DNA of 7,654 nt from Fen-999 sp964469455 (GTDB taxonomy: Bacteria; Pseudomonadota; Gammaproteobacteria; Burkholderiales; Rhodocyclaceae). The notes under the pieces are model-generated. The model saw only the letters and a list, made by a program, of their open reading frames with translations. It did not search any database and was not told the DNA's origin. Of the stretch, positions 1 to 6,207 are shown one piece after another. Within the stretch, counting starts at the first letter, position 1. Every line of letters begins with the position of its first letter. The translations under genes were made by a program, and so were the position numbers. The stretch is from assembly GCA_964469455.1 (NCBI GenBank), contig CAYXZX010000133.1, positions 1 through 7,654 on the forward strand, read 5' to 3'.

Positions 1-1807
1 AGCTTTCCATCGCCGAGACGGCGTCGTGGGTGTCGGCCTGGATGGTCTTGACGATCGCGGCAATCTGCTTGGTCGCTTCGCCGGAACGCTCGGCCAGGCG
101 CTGCACTTCTTCCGCGACCACCGAGAAGCCGCGTCCGGCCTCGCCGGCGGACGCCGCCTGGATCGCGGCATTGAGCGCCAGCACGTTGGTTTGTTCCGTG
201 ATGTCGGAAATGAGTTCGACGATCTCGCCGATCTCCTGCGACGATTCGCCGAGCCGCTTGATGCGCTTGGACGTTTCCTGGATCTGCTGGCGGATCTCGT
301 TCATGCCGGTGATGGCGTTTTCCACGGCCTTCGAGCCTTTTTGCGCGGCCTCGAGCGATTGGCGGGCGACGCGCACCGACTCCGTGGCTCGCTTCGAGAC
401 GCCTTCCATGCTCGTTGCCATGTCCCGCACCTGGCCGCCGGCGCCGACGATTTCGCCCGACTGCCGGCGGGTGGCGCCGAGCAGTTCGTTCGAGATCTTC
501 TGGGCGGCCTCCGAAGCATTAGTCAGCCGGTTGGCGGCGTCGTTGATGCGTTTGACGAGCACCGACAACTCCTCGATCGTGTAGTTCACCGAGTCGGCGA
601 TGGCGCCAGTGATGTCCTCGGTGACAGTGGCGCGAACCGTGAGGTCGCCATCGGCGAGATCGCCCATTTCGTTCATCAGGCGCAGGATGGCTTCCTGGGT
701 CGCGTCCTTGGCGGCCTCGGCTTCGTGGCGCTGACGTTCCGCCACTTCGCTGCGCCGTGCGGCGTCGGTGTTGAAGAGGCGCACGATCAGGAGCAGTAGA
801 ACCAGCGCGGCAATGGCGCCGAGCACGGCGACGAGCTTGGTGGGCAGCGAACCGCGCGCCTCGCTGGCATACGCCGTGCCAAGGTCGTCGAAGGCTTTCA
901 GAAGCGACTGGCTGTCGTTCAGCAATAGGGCGCCGGCCTGCTTGGCGGCAACCAGTGGCTGCAGGTTGGCCAGCACGCCGCCGAGGGCCTCCTGCAGCGA
1001 CTTGAATTCGCCTTCCAGTGCTTCCACGCGTGCGCGCCCGGTGCTGTCGCCCGACTGCTTGAGAACCGCGATTTGATCACGGAAACCGGCGCTGTCCTTG
1101 TCGAGCTGGAATGCCACTTCCGGTCGCAGGCCCTCCACCGCCAGCAGCGCATTGGCATTCTTGGCGATCCGCTGAATCATCGCCGCCAGTTGAGCCGCCG
1201 CCGCCGTTTCGCGACCGCCGCCGAGCTTGGCATTCAGCAGTTCATCGGCCAGCTCCTGGATCTTGGCGTCGCGGGCGTTGATCAAGGCGACCGCCTTGCC
1301 CAACGCCGTCAGGCCGGGTTCCTGGCCGAGCACGCTGGCGGCATTCTTCGCCGACTTGTCCCAGGCGGCCGTTGCCGCCGCGAGCGCTGGCTGCAAGGCA
1401 TCGGGCGTGGCGGGGATCGACAGGCCTTCCAACGCACCGCCACCGGCCAGCGCCGCGGCATAGGCGGACAAGCGGTCACGCGCCACGCGCAGTTCCTTGA
1501 ATGCGGCACCATTGCCCTGGAGTGCCAGCGGCACTGCCTTGGCGATCTGCTGGGATAGCGTCCGCGCCTGACCTGCCGCCGCCACCAGTGCGTCGCCATT
1601 GCGCTGCTGCCGCATCTCGAGAAATGCGGCGATCGCCGTGACGGCAAGCGCCGCGGCGAAGGCGATGCCGAGCAGGCGCAGTTGCTGGGCAACCGGCTTG
1701 TCGGCTGGCATCGCCATCGACGCGGACCCGGCGGCGTCCGGAAGATCGAGTCGAGCGCCTGCCGGATGGCCCACGGTTGGCAGTTGGAAAGGTAGCCTGA
1801 ATGCCAT
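1..1807 (-). CDS. pilJ: PilJ, type IV pilus chemoreceptor (C-terminus cut by window edge)
   Basis: Methyl-accepting chemotaxis protein of the Pil-Chp system. It sits in the inner membrane and passes signals through PilI to the ChpA kinase to control type IV pili. I translated the minus strand: one uninterrupted frame of 602 codons runs from the ATG at 1807 to the window edge. TM1 is about residues 43-64. The periplasmic region (65-320) carries two degenerate PilJ-type sensor repeats (motif ARTLSQQIAK at 81-90; IQRIAK at 211-216). TM2 is about 323-343, followed by a HAMP-like segment with LADGDLTV (384-391). The conserved MCP hairpin tip is at about 528-573 (ITEQTNVLALNAAIQ, then AGEAGRGFSVVAEEVQRLAE). 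From memory of Pseudomonas PilJ, roughly 100 C-terminal residues are missing. GGGAGA lies 7 bases before the ATG, supporting this start. Internal ATGs at residues 31 and 33 would shorten a rather long (about 42-residue) cytoplasmic N-terminus. Thirty bases after pilI, same operon. Confidence 0.95.
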   Translation of the reverse strand, partial: MAFRLPFQLPTVGHPAGARLDLPDAAGSASMAMPADKPVAQQLRLLGIAFAAALAVTAIAAFLEMRQQRNGDALVAAAGQARTLSQQIAKAVPLALQGNGAAFKELRVARDRLSAYAAALAGGGALEGLSIPATPDALQPALAAATAAWDKSAKNAASVLGQEPGLTALGKAVALINARDAKIQELADELLNAKLGGGRETAAAAQLAAMIQRIAKNANALLAVEGLRPEVAFQLDKDSAGFRDQIAVLKQSGDSTGRARVEALEGEFKSLQEALGGVLANLQPLVAAKQAGALLLNDSQSLLKAFDDLGTAYASEARGSLPTKLVAVLGAIAALVLLLLIVRLFNTDAARRSEVAERQRHEAEAAKDATQEAILRLMNEMGDLADGDLTVRATVTEDITGAIADSVNYTIEELSVLVKRINDAANRLTNASEAAQKISNELLGATRRQSGEIVGAGGQVRDMATSMEGVSKRATESVRVARQSLEAAQKGSKAVENAITGMNEIRQQIQETSKRIKRLGESSQEIGEIVELISDITEQTNVLALNAAIQAASAGEAGRGFSVVAEEVQRLAERSGEATKQIAAIVKTIQADTHDAVSAMES

Positions 1808-1837
1808 GTGATTCTCCCTGCTAACTTTTCGACAAGA

Positions 1838-2350
1838 TCATGAGCCGACGTCCAGGAATGCTGGATCGGCAAGAAGTGCCTTGAGCTTGAGCTGCGTCCA
1901 TTGGCGTCCCTGCGCATCCTGGCGGCGGATGCCGACCCATTCCGGGCGATCGTCCTCGACCGCGACGGGCTCGAGGTCGTCGATGCTCTTGAGGCCCAGC
2001 GTTCTATCCACCAACAGCGCGCTGTTGGTGCCGTGGCGTGCGCCCACCAGCAGCAGGCGGGTGTCGGCGTTGCGCCGCGTCGGTTCGCCACCGCGAAAGG
2101 CCGAGAAATCGACGACGCTGTAGAGCATGCCGCGCACGTTGGCGATGCCGGCGAACCACGGCTTGGTCAGGGGCACTGTCGTGAGCGGCGGCACCGGCAG
2201 GACTTCGCCCGAATCGGACAGGTCGAGCAGCCATAGATCGCTGCCCGATTCCACGCCCAGCAACGCCCGGTGCGCCTCGCCCCGCTGCGCCGAGGCAAGC
2301 CGCTGCGCCAGGCCTGCCTGGAATTCGCGCAGACTGATGCGCTTGGCCAT
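1838..2350 (-). CDS. pilI: PilI, CheW-like coupling protein of the Pil-Chp system
   Basis: A 170-residue cytoplasmic adaptor of the CheW family, expected to bridge the PilJ receptor and the ChpA/PilL kinase. The CheW-like fold spans roughly residues 28-167, with the typical GIANVRG turn at 68-74 followed by a D (81) in the next strand. The C-terminal end (ADPAFLDV) resembles the end of Pseudomonas PilI as I remember it. It lies third in the pilGHIJ order, which separates it from general CheW. The start is 6 bases after the pilH stop with no clear Shine-Dalgarno, so translation is probably coupled to pilH. The stop is 30 bases before pilJ. Confidence 0.9.
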   Translation of the reverse strand: MAKRISLREFQAGLAQRLASAQRGEAHRALLGVESGSDLWLLDLSDSGEVLPVPPLTTVPLTKPWFAGIANVRGMLYSVVDFSAFRGGEPTRRNADTRLLLVGARHGTNSALLVDRTLGLKSIDDLEPVAVEDDRPEWVGIRRQDAQGRQWTQLKLKALLADPAFLDVGS

Positions 2351-2356
2351 CGCCGG

Positions 2357-2722
2357 CTAGCCGAGCGCAGCGATCTTGGCCAGCAAGGCGCCGGCATCGA
2401 TCGGCTTGACCAGGTAATCGCTCGCGCCCTGGCGGATGCCCCAGATCTTGTCGGTTTCCTGACCCTTGCTGGTGCACATGATCACCGGGATGTCGCGCGT
2501 GGCTTCGTCGCGCGTGATGGTCCGCGTCGCCTGGTAACCGTTCATGCCCGGCATGACCACATCCATCAGAATCAGGTCGGGTAGCTCGCTCTTGGCCACG
2601 TCGATGGCCTGCTCGCCGCTGGTGGCGGTGACGACGCGATAGCCGGCTTTTTGCAGCGCCTCGGTGAGAACGTGGCGTTCCGTCGGTGAATCGTCGACAA
2701 CGAGAATCTTCTTCACGGGCAT
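2357..2722 (-). CDS. pilH: PilH, single-domain response regulator (twitching motility)
   Basis: A 121-residue stand-alone receiver domain with no output domain. In the Pil-Chp system PilH is phosphorylated by ChpA and is thought to damp or redirect the PilG output, affecting pilus retraction. The acidic pair is D10-D11 in VVDDSPTE, the phosphoacceptor is D54 in LMDVVMPG, the switch residue is T84 in MCTSKGQETDK, and the conserved lysine is K106 in VKP. DDSPTE, QETDK and the following WGxRQGA are characteristic of PilH rather than PilG. GAGGAAA lies just upstream of the ATG and overlaps the end of pilG, 13 bases away. All catalytic residues are present. Confidence 0.93.
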   Translation of the reverse strand: MPVKKILVVDDSPTERHVLTEALQKAGYRVVTATSGEQAIDVAKSELPDLILMDVVMPGMNGYQATRTITRDEATRDIPVIMCTSKGQETDKIWGIRQGASDYLVKPIDAGALLAKIAALG

Positions 2723-2735
2723 GGCGATTTCCTCA

Positions 2736-3134
2736 TCACGAACGCCGCCGCGCCAGATGGGCGGCTACCGTCTTCAGGAGGCTGTCCTTGGTGAATGGCT
2801 TGGTCAGGTATTCATCCGAGCCGACCATGCGGCCGCGGGCGCGGTCGAACAGCCCGTCCTTCGACGACAGCATGATCACCGGCGTGGCCGCCAGGTGCGG
2901 ATTCTTCTTGATCAGCGCGCAGGTCTGGTAGCCGTCGAGACGGGGCATCAGGATGTCGCAGAAAATGACATCCGGATGATGATCGGCGATCTTGGCCAGG
3001 GCGTCGAAGCCATCCTCGGCGAGCACCACCTGGTAGCCGGACTGCACCAGAAAAATCTCGGCGCTCTTGCGTATGGTGTTCGAGTCGTCGATCACCATCA
3101 CCTTGATGCCGTTCGGATTGGCCATGTCGCTCAC
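2736..3134 (-). CDS. pilG: PilG, single-domain response regulator (twitching motility)
   Basis: A 132-residue receiver-only protein, first gene of the operon. PilG is the response regulator that promotes pilus extension and polar signalling in the Pil-Chp pathway. Visible residues are D16-D17 in MVIDDSNTIRKSAE, phosphoacceptor D60 in FCDILMPRLDGYQ, switch S90 in IMLSSKDGLFD, and K112 in LTKPF. The stretch PRLDGYQTCALIK is a PilG hallmark. The start is a GTG: AAGGAGGA sits 7 bases before it, whereas the in-frame ATG at 3125 would be 16 bases away. The promoter candidate lies in the divergent region shared with thiD. Confidence 0.94.
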   Translation of the reverse strand: MSDMANPNGIKVMVIDDSNTIRKSAEIFLVQSGYQVVLAEDGFDALAKIADHHPDVIFCDILMPRLDGYQTCALIKKNPHLAATPVIMLSSKDGLFDRARGRMVGSDEYLTKPFTKDSLLKTVAAHLARRRS

Positions 3135-3141
3135 GCGCTGT

Positions 3142-3149
3142 TCCTCCTT
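3142..3149 (-). promoter_or_regulatory. Strong ribosome binding site that fixes the pilG GTG start
   Basis: On the minus strand, AAGGAGGA occupies these positions, 7 bases before the GTG at 3134. This near-perfect Shine-Dalgarno is too far (16 bases) from the nearby ATG at 3125, so it favours the GTG. Confidence 0.8.
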
Positions 3150-3212
3150 CGCGGCAGCCGGATGGTCTGCGGGATCGGAACCCCGGCTTCCCGGCTGTCT
3201 TGAAACGAAACC

Positions 3213-3241
3213 ATGTTATCGCCGAAATGCTGATTCGGCAA
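3213..3241 (-). promoter_or_regulatory. Candidate sigma70 promoter for pilGHIJ
   Basis: On the minus strand, TTGCCG (3241-3236) is followed by a 17-base spacer and TAACAT (3218-3213). Each hexamer matches the consensus at 4 of 6 positions with ideal spacing. Transcription would start near 3206, giving a leader of about 70 bases before pilG. The assignment is inferred from sequence pattern only. Confidence 0.45.
3221..3239. repeat. Inverted repeat overlapping the pilG promoter (possible operator)
   Basis: Perfect 6-base arms GCCGAA and TTCGGC are separated by 7 bases. The repeat lies across the spacer and the edge of the -35 element of the candidate pilG promoter, a usual place for a repressor site. 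No known regulator motif was recognised, and a 6-base repeat could occur by chance in GC-rich DNA. Confidence 0.4.
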
Positions 3242-3309
3242 TGGCTTGCAGCCGGATATTAAGAGAAAGTCGAGGTATGGTGGCGCCGGGACTGGCTATT
3301 CGTTTCAGT

Positions 3310-3315
3310 TAGAAT
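3310..3315 (+). promoter_or_regulatory. Candidate -10 element for thiD-thiE-hemL
   Basis: TAGAAT in the context GTTAGAATC matches TATAAT at 5 of 6 positions. The best -35 is poor (GGGACT at 3288-3293, 16-base spacer), so an activator or weak constitutive expression is possible. It would give a leader of about 50 bases ahead of thiD. No other promoter-like pair on the plus strand looked better. Confidence 0.35.
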
Positions 3316-3342
3316 CGATGCGTATCTCTTTCCCATCGCATT

Positions 3343-3356
3343 CGCCGGCCCCGGCG
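3343..3356 (+). promoter_or_regulatory. GC-only hairpin in the thiD leader
   Basis: CGCCGG and CCGGCG flank CC; realistically this is a 5-base-pair stem with a 4-base loop. It ends 14 bases before the thiD ATG and lies downstream of the candidate -10. There is no following U-tract, so it is not an intrinsic terminator. It may affect ribosome access to thiD, which has only a weak Shine-Dalgarno. Confidence 0.35.
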
Positions 3357-3370
3357 GCCAATCTGGACTC

Positions 3371-4237
3371 ATGAGCATCGAACAGGAACTTCCGCCACCG
3401 ATGGTGCTGACTTTTGCGGCATCGGATCCCACCGGAGGCGCCGGCATCCAGGCGGACCTGTTGACCCTGGCCAGCTTGGGCTGCCATCCATTGTCGGTGG
3501 TCACGGCGCTGACCGTCCAGGATACCGCCGGCGTCGATGCGCTATTGGCAATCGACGCCGGCTGGGTGGCGGACCAGGCTCGCGCCCTCCTGGAGGACAT
3601 GCCGGTGGCGGCTTTCAAGTTCGGGCTGCTGGGCAGCATCGAGACGATTGCCGCCATCGCCGAGATCGTCAGCGACTACCCCGAAGTGCCGTTGGTGTTC
3701 GATCCGGTGCTGGCGTCCGGTCGCGGCGATCAACTCGCCGACGAGGGCATGGTCGACGCGATGATCGATCTGCTGCTGCCACGCACCACCATCATCACGC
3801 CGAACAGCATGGAGGCGCGGCGCCTGGTGCTGGAGGATGAAGACGAGGGCGACGATAGTGGTGAAGCGAGCACAGGCTATGCCCGACCGACGTTGTCCGA
3901 ATGCGCCCGTCGGCTGATCAACGCCGGCGCCGAGCACGTGCTGATCACCGGCACCCACGAAAATACCCCGCGGGTGGTCAATACGCTCTACGGCGCGCGC
4001 GGCAGGATGCGCGAGGACGCGTGGGACCGGCTGCCGGGCAGCTATCACGGCTCCGGCTGCACCCTCGCCTCGGCCATTGCCGCCAATCTGGCCAATGGGC
4101 TCGAAATCGAGTCGGCGGTGTACGAGGCCCAGGAATACACCTGGCGCGCGCTGGCGGCCGGCTTCAGGCCGGGCATGGGGCAATACCTGCCGGACCGGTT
4201 GTTCTGGGCACGCCAGGAGGCGTCCGGCGATGACTGA
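3371..4237 (+). CDS. thiD: ThiD, hydroxymethylpyrimidine/phosphomethylpyrimidine kinase
   Basis: A 288-residue cytoplasmic ribokinase-fold enzyme. It phosphorylates HMP and HMP-P with ATP to give HMP-PP, the pyrimidine donor for thiamine phosphate synthesis. Visible motifs are the N-terminal SDPTGGAGIQAD (18-29), TALTVQDT with Q50 at the pyrimidine-binding position, DPVLASGRGD (111-120), TPNSMEA (143-149), and the anion-hole motif HGSGC (226-230) with C230. These cover all parts of the family. It is slightly longer than E. coli ThiD because of an acidic insert at about 155-167 (EDEDEGDDSGEAS). The ATG at 3371 has only a weak Shine-Dalgarno (CTGGA). An ATG at 3401, with AGGAA 12 bases upstream, would also keep the domain intact (278 residues). 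It overlaps thiE by 8 bases, so the two are translationally linked. Confidence 0.93.
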   Translation: MSIEQELPPPMVLTFAASDPTGGAGIQADLLTLASLGCHPLSVVTALTVQDTAGVDALLAIDAGWVADQARALLEDMPVAAFKFGLLGSIETIAAIAEIVSDYPEVPLVFDPVLASGRGDQLADEGMVDAMIDLLLPRTTIITPNSMEARRLVLEDEDEGDDSGEASTGYARPTLSECARRLINAGAEHVLITGTHENTPRVVNTLYGARGRMREDAWDRLPGSYHGSGCTLASAIAANLANGLEIESAVYEAQEYTWRALAAGFRPGMGQYLPDRLFWARQEASGDD

Positions 4238-4871
4238 CTTTGGCGCGACGCTGCGCGGCCTGTATGCCATCACGCCGGAGGACCATCTGCTGCCGCGCCT
4301 TGCCGCGCTGGTCGAGGCGGCGCTGGCCGGTGGCGTCCGCCTGGTCCAGTATCGCAACAAGCATGCGCCGATCGAGTTGCGGCGCGCCCAGGCGGCCGAA
4401 CTGCTGCGCCTCTGCCGCCTTTACGACGCCAGGCTGATCGTCAACGACGATGTCTGGCTCGCAGTGGAAATAGGCGCCGACGGCGCCCATGTCGGCTGCG
4501 ATGACCTCGATCTGCGTACCGCGCGCGAAGCGCTCGGTACCCGGCGCATCCTCGGCATTTCGTGTTATTCGGATATAGGCTGTGTCGAGGCCGCGGTTCG
4601 TGGCGGCGCCGACTACGTCGGCATCGGCAGCATGTTTCCCTCGACGACCAAGCCGGCCGCCACGGCGGCATCGCTGGAACTGCTTGGCGCGGCATGCCGC
4701 CGTTTCGACATCCCGGTGGCCGCCATCGGCGGCATCACCGTCCGCAATGCGCCGAAGGTCATCGCCGCCGGGGCCGACATGGTCGCGGTGGTCAGCGACC
4801 TGTTCAACGCCATGGACATCGGCCGGCGTGCGACGGAATTCCAGAGCCTGTTCGATCGAAAAAGGAAGTAG
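4230..4871 (+). CDS. thiE: ThiE, thiamine-phosphate synthase
   Basis: A 213-residue TIM-barrel enzyme that joins HMP-PP to the carboxylated thiazole phosphate to make thiamine phosphate. Motifs in order: LYAITP (11-16), QYRNK (40-44, pyrophosphate binding), VNDD (71-74), AHVGCDDLD (86-94), GISCYSD (109-115), GSMFPSTTKP (133-142, with K141), and IGGIT (166-170). The HVGCDD and GISCYS variants replace the commoner HLGQED and GVSTH; I take this to be a betaproteobacterial subtype rather than a defect. The start is set by AGGAGG at 4215-4220, 9 bases before an ATG that lies inside the end of thiD. The same frame stays open further upstream, but that part is thiD read out of frame. It uses the HMP-PP made by ThiD. 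Confidence 0.94.
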   Translation: MTDFGATLRGLYAITPEDHLLPRLAALVEAALAGGVRLVQYRNKHAPIELRRAQAAELLRLCRLYDARLIVNDDVWLAVEIGADGAHVGCDDLDLRTAREALGTRRILGISCYSDIGCVEAAVRGGADYVGIGSMFPSTTKPAATAASLELLGAACRRFDIPVAAIGGITVRNAPKVIAAGADMVAVVSDLFNAMDIGRRATEFQSLFDRKRK

Positions 4872-4879
4872 AGACTGCC

Positions 4880-6163
4880 ATGACCCGCAACGAAGAACTG
4901 TTCGCCCGCGCCCAGAAGACCATTCCCGGCGGTGTCAATTCTCCGGTACGCGCTTTCCGCTCCGTCGGCGGCACGCCGCGCTTCTTCACGCGCGGCGAAG
5001 GTGCCTGTGTCTGGGATGCCGATGGCCGGCGCTACATCGATTATGTCGGCTCCTGGGGGCCGCTGATCCTGGGCCATGCCGACCCCGAGGTGGTCGCTGC
5101 CGTCCAGCAGGCTGCCGCACGCGGCCTGTCCTTCGGCGCGCCGACCGAGGCAGAGATCGACCTCGCGGAACTGCTGGTCGAACTGGTGCCGAGCATGGAC
5201 ATGGTGCGCCTGGTGTCCTCGGGCACCGAGGCCACCATGAGCGCGATCCGCCTTGCCCGCGGTTTCACCGGTCGCGACAAGATCATCAAGTTCGAGGGCT
5301 GCTATCACGGCCATGCCGACAGCCTGCTGGTCAAGGCCGGTTCGGGCGCCCTGACGTTCGGCAATCCGTCGTCGGACGGTGTGCCGGCGGATCTGGCGCG
5401 CGATACGCTGGTGCTCGACTACAACGCGCCGCACGAGCTGGCCCGCGCCTTCAACGAGCACGGCCGCGACATCGCCTGCATCATCGTCGAACCTGTCGCG
5501 GGCAACATGAACCTCGTGGCGCCGCGCCCGGATTTCCTCGAGGCGATGCGCAAGCTGTGCGACCAGCACGGCGCGGTGCTGATCTTCGACGAGGTGATGA
5601 CCGGTTTTCGCGTCGGCCTCGGCAGCGCCCAGGGTCTCTATGGCATCCCGCCGGATTTATCGACGTTCGGCAAGATCGTCGGCGGCGGCATGCCGCTCGG
5701 CGCCTTCGGCGGCCGGCGCGACATCATGTCGAGGATCGCGCCGCTCGGGCCGGTCTATCAGGCCGGCACGCTTTCCGGCAATCCCCTCTCGGTTGCCGCC
5801 GGCCTTGCGACCTTGCGGAAGATCAGGGTGCCCGGCTTCCACGAGGCCCTGGCGGCGAAGACCCTGGCGCTGGTCGAGGGCTTGCAGCAGGCGGCGCGGC
5901 GCCGCGGCGTGACGTTTTCGGCGCAGTCGGTCGGGGGCATGTTCGGCCTATATTTCGCGCCGCAAGCGCCAGCCACCTACGCGGAAGTGATGGCCGCAGA
6001 CAAGGAAGCCTTCAATCGGTTCTTCCACGCGATGCTGGAAAAAGGCGTCTATTTCGCGCCATCGGCGTTCGAGGCGGGTTTCGTCTCCTCGGTGCACAGC
6101 GACGCCGACCTTGCCGCGACCATTGCCGCGGCGGAGGCGGTGTTTGCCGACATGACGAAATAG
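4880..6163 (+). CDS. hemL: HemL, glutamate-1-semialdehyde 2,1-aminomutase
   Basis: A 427-residue PLP enzyme that converts glutamate-1-semialdehyde to 5-aminolevulinate, the committed precursor of heme and other tetrapyrroles in the C5 pathway. Length matches the family. Motifs: IPGGVNSPVRAF (15-26), SSGTEA (113-118), YHGHAD (142-147), FDEVMTGFR (236-244), the PLP-binding lysine K265 in TFGKIVGGGMPLGA, and GTLSGNP (296-302). All expected catalytic parts are present. The start is 8 bases after the thiE stop, with an AGGAAG ribosome site overlapping the end of thiE, and the N-terminus fits other HemL proteins. It is the third gene of the thiD-thiE-hemL unit; both ThiE and HemL products feed cofactor supply. 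Confidence 0.96.
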   Translation: MTRNEELFARAQKTIPGGVNSPVRAFRSVGGTPRFFTRGEGACVWDADGRRYIDYVGSWGPLILGHADPEVVAAVQQAAARGLSFGAPTEAEIDLAELLVELVPSMDMVRLVSSGTEATMSAIRLARGFTGRDKIIKFEGCYHGHADSLLVKAGSGALTFGNPSSDGVPADLARDTLVLDYNAPHELARAFNEHGRDIACIIVEPVAGNMNLVAPRPDFLEAMRKLCDQHGAVLIFDEVMTGFRVGLGSAQGLYGIPPDLSTFGKIVGGGMPLGAFGGRRDIMSRIAPLGPVYQAGTLSGNPLSVAAGLATLRKIRVPGFHEALAAKTLALVEGLQQAARRRGVTFSAQSVGGMFGLYFAPQAPATYAEVMAADKEAFNRFFHAMLEKGVYFAPSAFEAGFVSSVHSDADLAATIAAAEAVFADMTK

Positions 6164-6193
6164 TCTATCGTTGCGGAATGTGGTCTCCACGCT

Positions 6194-6199
6194 GGGAGG
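6194..6199 (+). promoter_or_regulatory. Ribosome binding site that fixes the start at 6208
   Basis: GGGAGG lies 8 bases before the ATG at 6208. An in-frame ATG at 6178 would add 10 residues but has no Shine-Dalgarno and would push the signal peptide inward, so 6208 is preferred. The same bases can pair with GTCTCC at 6183-6188 (6 pairs, two of them G-U, 6-base loop), which would hide this site. Confidence 0.7.
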
Positions 6200-6207
6200 T
6201 GCAAGCC

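Noticed and set aside
26..799. Plus-strand open frames opposite pilJ (257 and 184 codons)
   Set aside because: They are antisense to the conserved MCP signalling region of PilJ, whose minus-strand frame is unbroken and has clear domain motifs.
1309..2091. 260-codon minus-strand frame spanning the pilI-pilJ junction
   Set aside because: It is out of frame with both genes, arginine/serine-rich, and conflicts with two well-supported genes with good starts and stops.
3133..3214. 27-codon leader reading frame ahead of pilG whose TGA overlaps the pilG GTG
   Set aside because: The ATG overlaps the -10 hexamer of the best pilG promoter candidate, so it would not be transcribed from it. No Shine-Dalgarno precedes it and the peptide has no recognisable features.
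3135..3370. Search for a TPP riboswitch or a small rubredoxin gene in the divergent region
   Set aside because: No CUGAGA-type TPP core and no paired Cys-x-x-Cys codons for rubredoxin were found on either strand.
4613..5569. 318-codon minus-strand open frame opposite hemL
   Set aside because: It lies fully antisense to the well-supported thiE and hemL, with low-complexity histidine/arginine/alanine composition and no recognisable motif.
4582..6207. Long open frame (part of an 806-codon run) upstream of and in frame with the secreted protein gene
   Set aside because: It crosses thiE and hemL out of frame, is extremely arginine-rich and matches no family. A good RBS and signal peptide place the real start at 6208. 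It is a GC-driven shadow.
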